Origin: Ignelater luminosus
Lineage: Eukaryota; Arthropoda; Insecta; Coleoptera; Elateridae
Direction: 5' to 3'
Length of the DNA: 64,000 nucleotides
Assembly: GCA_011009095.1 (NCBI GenBank)
Contig: VTPC01091272.1
Coordinates: forward strand, 483,016-547,015
In this document: in pieces, positions 46,201-57,720 of the stretch
Layout of the letters: every line of letters starts with the position of its first letter
How positions within the stretch are numbered: the stretch's first letter is position 1
Translations under genes and position numbers: made by a program
Notes under the pieces: generated by a model
Told to the model about the DNA's origin: nothing
Databases searched by the model: none
The model's input: only the letters and a program-made list of their open reading frames with translations

Positions 46201-48549
46201 AATGAACTTTCGGTACATATTGAACAATAAAATTGAGTAAATTAAGATTAATAAATAGATTTAAGCATGAATAATGCTAAGGATAAATATACATTCTTTC
46301 TCAACTAAACTGCCTTATTTTGACACTATAGATAAAATTACTGAAAAGCATACTTTAGATGAGCAAAAATCATTTAAACTACACGAATATGTTTTTGACT
46401 GTGCAAGGTCGATGTGACCCACAAAATTGATAATTGTCACCTATAATCGTTTCTAAGTAGGTTAACTGTTATCAATTAAAGTAAATCATAAGATAATGTT
46501 GGTATATCGATAGGACACGTACCTAGCTAGATTTATGTTGACTTTTACCAGCTCAGTGTAAAATCGTCAGGTTAGCAGCTTTGAGAATGTACTCTACCTG
46601 GCAATTTTTTTCGGACACATAAAGTTTTTTCTAAACTGTAATGGTTTTCTAGTTTTCTTTCTATTAAGTACCACAGACTAGCTTGAAGTTTTCCTCAAGA
46701 AAGGTGTACTAGATTGAATTGTAGCTTGTTTCGCAATAATTCTTAAATGGTAATAAAGGATTGCCCGTACCACAGTTCTTATTTTATTCCTTTATTTCGG
46801 ATGCGGTTTATTTTTACAGTTAAATTTACAAACACATATTATTATTGTTGCATTAAATACTACACTACAGTTCCGCACACAGAAATTCATCTTATATACA
46901 GCATATACTAAAAGATAATTGCTATCTTTAGCCACATCCCATAGAAAGTAATAGCTGGCGCCCATAATTATTAGATATACGCTACATAAATGGATTCATA
47001 ATGTCTGTCTCACTTATAATAATCAGACCGAATAGAATGATATATTAGCGACGCATTAGCAAATGTATTACCTACATACTTACAATATTTTTCCATTTTC
47101 ATAGCATAGCATGCTATAAAATTTTTAATAATTAAATTTTTATTTGTTTTTGATTTACTGTATTTTATTATTAAGTTTCTATTAACTACATACAAATCCG
47201 AGATCTAAAAGAAGTAACAAAGAAATTTTAAAAGCTAAAAATCATCAGCTTGGATTTTATAAAAGTTTAAACTAATTTTTTTCAATTTAAAACAAAAAAA
47301 TAACACAATTACTGTATACCAATAACGTTATACAGTTACAGAAATGTCGATGACCCTAAATTTTTAGTTAAGGACGTACACATAAATGTTATTTATCTTA
47401 TCTCTCGTCATTTTGTTTAAAGATAATGAGCAACTAATGATTTGTTAAAGTGATTTTAAAAGCTCGTAATTGCACTACAAAACTAGATCGGAAACTATGA
47501 ACATTTAACACGACCTTGACTTCTAAATTTCTTTTATTTTTGTACGATCTAAAATATTTCATTTTATTTACACTAAAACAATTTAATTTTGGGAATTCCT
47601 TATTCCTTTAGTGAAGCATTATAGAAGTATCACTGCCAAGTCTCCTACATAAATTGAAAAGAATTCTCAAATTAAATTTTCTCGACTGCATGAATACAGG
47701 AACGTTGTGATAATATGAGTAATGAAGAGAATATAGAAGTAGTTATCGAGTTGTGTCGAAAGTTTGTTTCAATAGAAATAAAGATAGCATCGCATGGAAG
47801 ATTAATTATTTTTATTGTTTCCACAAAGTTAGTTTTAAAGATAAAATTATTTATTTATTTGTGCAAACTATAATGTTCTTAAACTTTTAAATCTGCTTTT
47901 AACCAAAGTAATAGCAATGTTTACTAAAAGTTGTAAAACAAATGAAACGTTTACATTCGAAAACGTCTACCTGTTTATTGTTGGTCGAACTACAGGGAAC
48001 GACAAAAATAATCCTACACTGACTACATTACATATTTTAAATTCAAATTAATGTTTTGTTTGCTTTAAAATTCTTCCGAACATTTTGGGCTTACTGCATC
48101 TTTTAACACGTGATATATCTACTTAGAGGTCCTGTGTCTTTAATGATTCAGCTTTTTTCATTACATCTTTACTTGGTAAATCGAAAAAAGTTCCTTGTCT
48201 AACGTACAGACAAGTCGCCTATGATTCCAACAAGCTCGCTATCAATTTCTTTAGCATCAAGTAAGTGAATCTTCAACAGTAGGTCTAGTTTTCCAACCAA
48301 TCTTGGTAAATTTTTCTCCCACTTTTTGTAGTGGAATCGTCTCTCTTTCTATTTTCCTTAAGGTTCGTCTGTTTAACCATTTGACAATACCTTCTTCAAA
48401 ATTCCCATTCCGCATTTTTCCTAACATTTCTAAGTTTTCTAATTTCCATTCTTTTAAAAAACTACCTTAAAAAGCTTCATTGTCACTGTACCGATGCCTA
48501 ATTTCCTTTTTTATGATTTTATCTTTTGTAGACAGTTCATTACTAAGAT
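43222..48549. other. no gene recognised
   Basis: A 94-codon minus frame at 43268-43552 directly upstream of the decayed transposase is rich in lysine and has no recognised similarity. A GC-richer patch at 45080-45200 has open frames on both strands without known similarity. 43780-43880 contains a weak tRNA-like A box on the minus strand (TAGTTCAGCGG) but no B box. The rest is AT-rich and featureless. Confidence 0.4.
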
Positions 48550-49400
48550 CCCTATTAGACGTCCATATGAGATTCCGGTGTTGCGTCGTTAAGTGAAAGA
48601 GTTGGCAAGCATCACCCCAGCAGCCAGATAGTAGCGACACAAAGCTGAGAGAAACCCCTATACAGTCATCGTCAAACTGCGCTGCTCTTCAAGACGAATC
48701 TGCAATGAAATATCGAAGGGTGAGGCACCACCTAAGGCACTGAAGTTCTGCCAACACTCTATATCCGATATTGCACTTCAAATCAGCTCGTAGTAGTGTG
48801 ATTCTGAAAAGTAAAAAACCGTTCAAGCCCATCAACATTATTTAAGTTTTCCTAATTTTTGATTTTCGCGAATAAGGCTCTGTCGCTGATTCGCTTTGCT
48901 CCGCTCCAAACTCTGTCGTAGGTCGGGGGGGTTCCAGGACATCTTCGAGCTGCACCAACACTATAAAACCACCTACTTTCGGATCAACTCTAATATCACA
49001 TGTGCAATTGCTTGGACGCCATCCCCACAATTACCAACACATGTCTGGGCAATTTGCGACCACACGCCAACCAGGCAGTCGGGTTCTGGCTTTCCACATT
49101 AGCCATCATCAGCTGGCGGATGGTTGAGTACGTGCTTGCAAACTTTATTTCATTCCATTATGTGTCCTACCGGACCACGTTGCATGCGTACACTGTGATT
49201 CTCCACTGAAGCACTTCCATTCTGCTGGCTAAAGAAAAGAATATTGTCTTGAAACGAATCTCCATCGTTTTCCCTGGCAGTGTTCTGCCAATCTTCTACG
49301 CACTCCAATGGTGGATTTCCTTTTTCACCTCATTGGGCCACTCCTCTAAACAATTTTGGCTTGGTTGTCCCTAGGGTCAGCAACAAAGGTTACAAAACGA
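48550..49400. other. GC-richer stretch, unassigned
   Basis: Base composition is clearly more balanced than in the surrounding AT-rich DNA, and both strands have overlapping frames of 60-70 codons (plus 48896-49102 and 49000-49209; minus 48842-49030). Nothing here matches a family I know. It is probably an old mobile-element fragment, or less likely an exon of an unrecognised gene; no good splice sites or start context were identified. Confidence 0.35.
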
Positions 49401-52016
49401 TACAGGTTCTGGATTGGTTCTAACAAGACATGAATTACTTGATTTTAACTCTAAGCGTTTATAAAGTTACTAGCAGATTTAACTGAATCATCCATAACGT
49501 GCCTTTCGTTCTGGTTTTTTTCATCCTTCTTTTTCTCTTTATGCTTATATTTTGGAAATGGCTGTGAATAAGATTGTCGCGATAATGAAGTAAGATGCAT
49601 CAACAGAATCAACTTTAGAATCTCTTTGTCGGTTTAGAATTCGCCATTTCTGTGCGTGCGTTGATGCAACTGATCATTACGTCTTCTGATTATTTCTTTC
49701 TTTAGTTTCCTTCGAATTCTTTTCCAGTGGAGTATTACTCTAGTGGTATCTTCTAGAACTAATTCTTATTGCCCACCATCAGGAAAATTATTTGTTCCTG
49801 GTCAAGTTCTTAAAAGACGATTTGATGACTTTTATTTCTTGGTAGGTCTCACAAGTTGTTGAAGATTAAGTATGCCCTCTTTCTAGATCACACTATGACA
49901 ATGAGAAGACTTACAAACAATACAGTAAGGTAACTCCTCCTGTCCTGAAGTTAAATCAGGAGATCTTAGTTTTCCAGTCAGCACCAGCTTTTATCCTGAC
50001 TTTTTCTCGTTTAATATTACAGATAAACAACAAGTGGAATTACAACAAGACGGTATAACAACCAAATGCATTAATAAGGACTTTGCATCAATATAGACAC
50101 TTAGCCACGATATAAGTGTTTTATCTAGGCCATTTTGCAATAATTAGACTGCTCAGGCTTGTCACGTTACCCATATTGCAAATATCCCCTCACTTAGACT
50201 CCTAGGTTTTCACCCGTGCTAGCTTTATCCTAGTCAAACACGCTAGGAATTCTGTCATTTGCAAGGTTCTGACTATCATTTTTAAATCAGGATGTTTCTA
50301 TCCCTTCTTTACTGTTTCTATATGCAGATATTATCTGCACGAAATGGCTTAATCTGCATTTTCTATGCAGTGAGGCATTCAAAGAGCTTCGTCCACTATA
50401 TTTCTTTGCCAAACAAATTATAGCCAAAATAGTTTTTAATCTTCATTTGAATTATCTATCATCAAGGTCTAAAAACAAGCATTTTCAGACCGTAGTCTTC
50501 TATTTTTTGTGGCAGAAGCATCTCTCCTTCTATAATGATTAAACTGCAAAATTCCAATTTTACAATCAATTTACTTAATTGCAGTCTTTATTCAGTTTTG
50601 AGATGTTAGTTTTACTAGATTTTAACCTTTCAGAAAACTAAATATATCCAGGAAGAAATCTAATGTAGAGAATTTGTTCAAATGCACGGTTCTCAATTTT
50701 ACGAGATTTCCATTCCATTCATTGTTTCAATTACGGGACAACCCTTTCCAGTAAGGAGACCTTGCACAATGAAATTGAGCGTAATAATTTTTGTCATTTT
50801 GACAAAAAACGTATTTACTTCTTTTACTTTAATCTACTCCCCTATATCCTACCCCTTATAAAGATTTTATCATTGTCTTCAAAAACATTTTCCTTCTTAT
50901 CTCTGATGCACTTTTAACTTTCTAAAACTGTTTAAAATTCCCTACTGTAAGAAATAGCTCCTTCCCCACTACATAAGTAATGATATTGCTTTTGCAGCTT
51001 TATGCATCTTGTTAATTTTGTTTTCGAAGCATCTCCAATTTAAATTGTGTCTATTCAACAACACGAATGCAGTGGGACTGTAATAAGACTTATTTGGAAT
51101 TCTTACGATGTATAAACGCACTTCTAAATTGTACGTTCTACTATTTTGTGGTCACTATAAATCTTTGTTACATTTCTTTATTCACTTAATAGTAACTTTA
51201 CTGTTTGCTTGCAAAGTCATTATTTGGCATTAAAACATTGCACACATTAGGTGTTAAGCTGTGGTCACTTATAACCGCATATGCACTTAAAATTTTACCT
51301 GTCTATTGTATTTCTATTCAAATTTTTTCCTAGAATATTATGGAGGAGGGTTACAGCTATTATTGTATGAAATGTACAATAAAACGACAAATTACGATTT
51401 GTTACTTACAAGAAGATAAATTGGAGATACTAAATTTAAGAACTGTAGGAGGAATGTACTCATGTAAGACAGATGATATAAAATTGGACCGCAATGTTGT
51501 TGAGAATACTCGATTAATTAAGCATCGTTATGTACGAGTTATTCATAATTTCAGCTCTAGTTAATAATAGAAGTGGAAATACCAATAAAGATTATTGATA
51601 CGCACGTAATTTCTGATACAAAAGTCACCAAAAGTTGGTATGAAGTAAAAGCAAAATTGGTAATACTTTAAAACTAGTCTGAAATTATTCTGGTACTTCG
51701 ATATTAAATTGGGTATATGCATTGCTCTACAATAGGTTAATAAGAATTTCTGTATCATATGAATTGCAATGGTTTAGTTGCAAAATTCAAATATAGTACT
51801 TACAGAACCTAACAGAGTGGGAAATATTCTAATATCAAATACTTTATTTCCTTCTGACAAAAATATGGTTCTGTGTTGAAGTATTAGATTGTTATTAATC
51901 AAAGTATATGTCTTCAGGGTTCTATTTATTTGTACTTAAAACCGTACCATAATAACCATGTCAATATACTGATACAGTTTATAACACAGAAAGTTCATCT
52001 CGTTTTCACGCAAATA
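49401..52016. other. no gene recognised
   Basis: AT-rich with pyrimidine-rich stretches on the plus strand at 49500-50000. A 74-codon plus frame at 51340-51564 has no recognised similarity. Confidence 0.45.
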
Positions 52017-52044
52017 CAGGTGCGCAACTAAGTTCCCGCTGTTT
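52017..52044 (+). repeat. mariner left terminal inverted repeat
   Basis: CAGGTGCGCAACTAAGTTCC and the next eight bases match the reverse complement of 53258-53285 at 23 of 28 positions. Confidence 0.88.
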
Positions 52045-52188
52045 GTCAATAGATGGCTCTAGCACTAAGTGCTGGTCGATTTTGACATATCCAAAACGTC
52101 ATGAACCAAGCTTAGACATATGGTAAACAAACCGTTTTGACACAATAGTGATTTTGTTTTGGCGTCATATACTTTTGTTTGTGTGAAA

Positions 52189-53210
52189 ATGTCTGATTTT
52201 ACGCCAAATAATTATCATTTGCGGGAAGTGTTGATTTTCTTCTTTCATTCGAAGAAAACGGCGGCTGAAGCGCATCTAGAACTCCAAAAAGTTTACGGAG
52301 ATGCTGCTCTAAGTGAAACAACGTGCCGTGATTGGTTCCGTCGCTTCAAAGACGGTGATTTCGATGTCGACGACCGTCCGCGGGAAGGAAGTCCAAAAAC
52401 CTTCGAAGACATTAAATTGGAGGCATTGCTCGATGAGGATCCGTGCCAAACGCAAGAAGAGCTTACTTCAGCATTAGGAGTTACCCGCCAAGCCATTTCC
52501 AAGCGATTGCATGCGTTGGGAATGATTCAAAAGCAAGGAACTTGGGTTCCTTATGATTTAAAGCCAAGCAACATTGAGCGTCGTTTTTTCGTCTGTGAAC
52601 AACTACTCCAGCAGCAAAAAAAGGAAGGGTTTTCTTTATCGCATCGTAACGGGTGATGAAAATGGATTCATTACAGAAAACCAAAGAAAAGAAAGCCATG
52701 GGGACTGCCCGGTCATGCTTCTACGTCGTCGGCTCGGCCGAATATTCACTCTGCGATGATTGTGCTGTGTATTTGGTGGGACCAGGTCGGTGTTAGTTAT
52801 TATGGGCTGTTAAAACCGAACGAAACCATCACTGGGGAACGGTATCGACTTCAATTGATGCGATTGAGCCGAGCACTCCGCGAAAAACGGCCACAATACG
52901 AGCAGAGGCACGAAAAAGTGATTCTACAGCATGACAACGCTCGGCCTCACGTTGCCAAGCCCGTTAAAACCTACCTGGAAACGCTCAAATGGGCAGTCCT
53001 TACCCAGATATTGCGCCGTCCGATTATTACTTGTTCCGTTTGATGGCACATGGTCTGGCTGATCAGCAGTTCCGCTCATATGAAGACATCAAAAAATGGC
53101 TTGATTCGTAGATAGCCTCAAAAGATGAACACTTTTACCGTAACGGTATTCGAGCTCTGCCAGAAAGATGAGAAAAAGTTGTAGCTAGCGATGGGCAATA
53201 CTTTGAATGA
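52189..53210 (+). pseudogene. mariner transposase, inactive
   Basis: The start at 52189 gives MSDFTPNNYHLREVLIFFFH, aligned with the Mos1 N-terminus; the upstream in-frame ATG at 52159 is not needed. The order is: N-terminal helix-turn-helix with TCRDWFRRFKDGDFDVDD, a second HTH ending RQAISKRLHALGMIQKQ, then WVPYDL (the WVPHEL linker motif). The catalytic D of IVTGDE follows, then LCIWWDQVGVSYYGLLKP, LQHDNARPHVAK (second D), PDIAPSDYY (third D, DD34D type) and VASDGQYFE before the final stop. Frame changes occur at the A run 52616-52622, at about 52658-52665 and at about 53000, the last with loss of roughly 15-20 bp. In-frame stops lie at 53109-53111 and 53169-53171, both where tryptophan is expected. 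Normal length is about 345 residues. Confidence 0.92.
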
Positions 53211-53257
53211 TTCATTTGTAATCATTTTTTCACAATAAAGTTGTATTTTCATGAAAA

Positions 53258-53285
53258 AAACAACGAGAACTTAGTTGCGTACTTA
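53258..53285 (-). repeat. mariner right terminal inverted repeat
   Basis: On the reverse strand it reads TAAGTACGCAACTAAGTTCT and continues CGTTGTTT, pairing with 52017-52044. Confidence 0.88.
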
Positions 53286-54339
53286 GTTAGAATTTTAATT
53301 TTTAACGGAGATATGTTAGTTTCTTATTTTTCCCAATCTGTAAACTTGCGTTCCTATGCCAAGCAATAAATATGTTAACACCGTGAGGGTGTCTAAATAA
53401 ATAGAAGATATTTTCCAGAGGATTTTGAACATATGTAGATCATCTCAATTTTTATTTGACAAAAAGTTTCCACTTTCAAATTGTAAATTTGTGCAGATGA
53501 CGAATATTCCAAAAAGTTTCAAAAAACACTTTCCATCATACATACTGTTGATAAGCCTTACACAATTCTAGTCTTCAATTTCATTTTTTTGTGTTAGTTA
53601 TCGGCAGGATTGGTTTTATGGTTAAGGAGAGAATTTAGTAAATGGAACACCCACATAGCAAAAGTCATCAAAGTTGGTTTCTCATTTGAAAGAAGCTTCC
53701 AGTCCTGCTAACTTTCAGGTTGCACTTTGGTCTACATCTTCATCTTTGAAGGGCAGCGATTTAAAGGTTAAAAGTCCCACACCAAGAACACTTAAAACCA
53801 CATGAACTAACATTAGACTTCTTTTTTCTGCTAATGTCGAAACTAATAATTTTCTTTAGTCTTCTCTTTTTTATCTTTTTCTGATATGTCGTTTATTAGC
53901 TGGAAACATTTTTCTTGTTTCAGATAGGTCAGTATCAAGCTATAAGAACATTGCATTTAGCAAGTTTTCAGTAGCTTTATCATTAAGCATCTAGCATAGA
54001 GTGCTCTTACATAGATACTTTTGCTAGAGAACATCTTACTAGGCATACTATGATAAAATGAAGATTTGCTGTCTTGTCTTCTTCCACTGCCAACAACTTG
54101 AGAACAATAACGTCAGTGCTTTAAACTTGATATTCAATATCATTATCTTTGCTCTAATAATCTCCTGGTTTTGCGTACTATTTTTCTGGGTAGCAGATTT
54201 CAAACTACTCGAGCCCTTAGATTCTTGATTTTTCTTTTTTGCAGAACTTTGCAACTTATATAAACCTGCTGGTCTTGCTTCCAATAGTTGATACAAAGAA
54301 GGTTGTGTCGAGGAAGACAAAAGTTGTGAACCTATTTGA
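53286..54339. other. no gene recognised
   Basis: AT-rich sequence without motif or repeat recognised. Confidence 0.45.
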
Positions 54340-55620
54340 TAGACTTAAAAGTGTGTTATGAATGGAGATATTCCAAACTTGCTTAAGGTGACGCGTAATT
54401 TTCTATGGGTTGTGGTTTATTAAGAATTGGATTTAAGATTTGTAGTCATTCGACAAGTAATCACGAAAATGCATGTGAAAGTAAACCATGAAAGTGTTAG
54501 CAATCCAAATTTGCTCAGTGCGCGATCTTTTATGGATCTGACTCTAGGCTTACAGTAGCTGGGCAAATTGGATCCCACGGTCTGCGGTTTGTTAGCAGTA
54601 ACTTGATAAACAAACGAACAGAAATGAGTTATTTCATTCACACTACGGACTGCAATTTCTTATAAAGTTTTTGGTTATCTAGACAAACTACTGAACTTTC
54701 ACAAGTAACCATGAATATACATAAGTCAAAAGGAGCCAACTTGAACAAAATCATACCAAGAATTTTTGACTATTGTCTGTTTAATGCCATCGAAACTGTT
54801 AAACTTGCTCATGATGTGTGATCTACTATGGCTTGTGGCTTGTTCTGATTTGAACAGGATCCTATGGTCTATGATTTGGTATGGCTCATGGTTAGGTTCT
54901 AGCTTAGGCTCTAGCTTAAAAAGCAAACAAACGGAACTGAGTTATTATTATATTATTTATTGCTGTTTATCTAGTAGAGAAACCATCAATCCTCCATAAC
55001 ATGAATCGAGTCTTAACAAGTTTCTTTGACTTTGTCTGTTTATTACCACACCATTGAAACATCCAACAAACTGTGAGTCACAAGCAGATAACGAACAATA
55101 CGGTTTCATAGTAAAGATAGTAAGAATTCGATAAATAAGACACGCTTGTTAACGTATGTTAACTGTCTAAAATTGGTGTTCCGCGGCATGTGGACTCGGC
55201 TTGAGGTTTGTGCTCTGACATAGATAGTGGTTCATTAAGAATAGAGTTTAGGCTTTGTAGTGATATGGCAAGTAAATACACGTGAATGCGAATTAAATTT
55301 ATTTATTGCCATCCAAGCGGTTCAAAGATCCGTGAGTATATAACAAGCAAATAGCAAGCGGCGATAAGTAGGACACGAGTTAATAGAGAAGATGATTGAC
55401 TAACTTCGTCCCGTACCCGCTTGTTGATTTGTGTCAACAACTTCGCCTAAAACCATGTCTAAATCCCTGGGTGTATGGTTTGCTTTGGTTTGTGGCTTGT
55501 ATGACTCTGCTCGAGGTTCAAGTGGCTTGACAGACTAGGATTCCACAGCGTATAATTTACTACGACTTTATTTAGAATTTGGTTTAAGATTTATACATAA
55601 CCCTATAACCAGAGATTTAT
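54340..55620. repeat. cluster of diverged direct repeats
   Basis: Related stretches recur in one orientation. TTTATTAAGAATTGGATTTA at 54415 resembles TTCATTAAGAATAGAGTTTA at 55232 and TTTATTTAGAATTTGGTTTA at 55568. Each is followed by AGxxTTTGTAGTxATxxGxCAAGTAA or a worn version. ATGGCTTGTGGCTTGTTCTG at 54828 matches TTGGTTTGTGGCTTGTATGA at 55483. The spacing is irregular (about 330-820 bp). Chance frames at 54420-54641 (minus) and 54766-54999 (plus) lie inside the cluster. The repeat family was not identified. Confidence 0.5.
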
Positions 55621-57259
55621 GATGGATTTTTGTTGCTCACAATGATGCAACGAATCATCACAGGTAGTGGAACTCCGCTCCAAAGTTCTCTAATAAGCTA
55701 ACTAAAAGTGACTGGTAATAATGCAAATCGGATTGGTCGAGTTACACAGTTTTACATTTTAGGAGTTTTTTAATTTTAACATTCTCTGTTACATCATAAT
55801 CATTAGAATTACTTTTTTAATGTACACTGTAATGCAAGAGTTGGGTAGAAGAGAACTCTATATTTTGAAAAAATTTAGCCTTAATTTTTCCTCGGTACAT
55901 ACTACGTGCGATACTTATATTATACTTTCGACAGTAGAAAATCTGTAAAAGTTCATTCTAGGTATTTAACAAATAGTATATAATGACGGGAATTGTGTTT
56001 TCCGAGAAATATTTTATAGAAAATTATTTATTTTAATTTGCTAATAGATATTTGTAATCCACAGCAATATATAAAAGTGTGAATAACATGCGAAGTTTCT
56101 TAGTTTGATAGAATGATAAAGTACAAACGATTAAATATAGGAAGTGGTATAAAAGGCGAGAAAATCAATAGAGCTCCACATGAAACGCCACAAAAAATAG
56201 AATTTATCTATTGTTTAAGTCATTAGATTAGAGATATGTAGTATAAGTAAATCGCTTATTAACTTAATAAAAAGGGAACAAATTAACGCAATTGAAAAAA
56301 GACCAAATGCTTTATAAGAAGCATGTAGAAAAACGTTCGGGGGCGTAGAAAGCACTCACTGGTGAGAAACTAAAGGAAAACAGAAAAATTCTATTAAACC
56401 CTTGGAAATAAATCTCCTCTTTCAAATTCCATTAATTTAGGAATTAAAGAAAAGTAAAATAACAGTAAAAGTAATTATGTAGTAACTACTTATTGAGATA
56501 ATTTAAAACTCTTAATATGCAATTAATTATAATTATTAAAGCAATAATTATAACAGCAACAATTATTTTTCCCACGTATCTACATACTACCTATTTACCG
56601 TTTTAAGTTAGCTTGGTTTGAAAAATATGTTTGTATTCCTTTTTACAGAAAAGGATAACCATTTATAGGTCATAAAGATATCGGTGCTTTGTTGCTACGT
56701 CCATATAAAAGCACCCACATGTAAAACGTTTTACTTCTTGTTACATTATTATACCACAAAATACAATTCAGACCTTAGAAGTTGAGCGTCGGCTTTAAAA
56801 AAGGAATTTTATAAAATTTATTTCCTTTGAATTTTAACAAAGATTATTTTGTTAACAAAAATTTTAATATCAAATTTTACGTTATCCGAACGTATTTGGT
56901 TTAAAGAGGAATCCTAATTGCTTTAATTATAAAATAAATTGAAACTAACGAACAAATTATTTCAAATTTTCGTTTCATTATGTTATCGTTTTCGTCACTT
57001 GATTGTTATTCAGATCTAAAATAATGTTACAAAGGGGATATCTCGCAATTCCCTTTTTAGTAAATTTCTGCTCTGACACAAGAAAATTAAGTACAAGAAA
57101 TGAAATTTTATGTGCAGAGTTTCTTAACTCCTATGTAGGTAAAAGTTATAATAATATGTCAAGAATGGATTATACGCTAAGTTCCAGGCCGTCGGTTAGT
57201 AAGTAGAGTCGCGTGCTTACCGGTTGAGCTGGAACGGAGAATGTCACAACCCCGTTTTC
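55621..57259. other. no gene recognised
   Basis: AT-rich sequence. At 57180-57235, GTTCCAG and CTGGAAC bracket about 41 bases, a possible hairpin with weak tRNA-like texture; no A or B box pair was confirmed. Confidence 0.4.
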
Positions 57260-57720
57260 TGCAGACATGGGAAATGTATGTATTGGGGTTCGCGAGAAGA
57301 GAACAAATAAGGAGAGGAAAATACTTTTCAAAAGGCTGCAAAATGAGGAAAAGAGAAATAATGTAACGCCAAATAAAATATTTGCAATGCATTAGATATA
57401 AATATTTTATGTCACTCTTTTGTTTTATATTTCCCCTTTTAGAGCGAATTTAGTTAGAATGACAATGATTAACACGCTACAGATAAATAAAAAGCGCTAG
57501 TAGTCTTCTGTTAAGAAAATATTCTAATCGACTTCACTTTAACGTAGAAAAAGAGTTTATTGGATATAAATCTGGAAACCCACAAGTCTGTATAAATGGA
57601 AAACGTATGTATTAGGCGAGCAGGGTAGCAAAAAGAACGAGAAATAGGGATGGGATAGGCTTTAAGAAGAATTCGACGACAGAGAAACAAAAAATAAAGC
57701 AATCCTTTAGATACTAAACG
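57260..57720. repeat. possible diverged tandem duplication, period about 330 bp
   Basis: ATGGGAAATGTATGTATTGG at 57267 and ATGGAAAACGTATGTATTAG at 57596 begin two purine-rich stretches. Each contains an AAGAGAAC/AAGAACGAG motif and is followed after some 100 bp by a GCAAT..ATTAGATAT-like or GCAAT..TTAGATACT-like tract. Similarity is modest, so this may be partly coincidental. Confidence 0.35.

Larger units (their letters stand above)
52017..53285 (+). mobile_element. mariner element, nearly full length, 1269 bp
   Basis: Both terminal inverted repeats are present, and the length matches the usual 1.27-1.30 kb of mariner. The left tip is preceded by TA at 52015-52016; the right tip is followed by GT rather than TA, probably a mutated target duplication. 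A single transposase gene fills the element. Transposase similarity is closest to the mauritiana (Mos1) type by eye: shared GDFDVDD, LLDED, FLxRIVTGDE and VASDGxYFE. The element lies in otherwise featureless AT-rich DNA. Confidence 0.92.

Noticed and set aside
48070-48540. Pyrimidine-rich stretch translated on the minus strand as a CENP-B/Tigger-like DNA-binding domain
   Set aside because: Lysine-rich frames gave only vague resemblance and no conserved motif order.
57180-57240. Possible tRNA at a GTTCCAG/CTGGAAC stem
   Set aside because: The stem encloses only about 41 bases, too short for a tRNA, and the internal arms do not pair.
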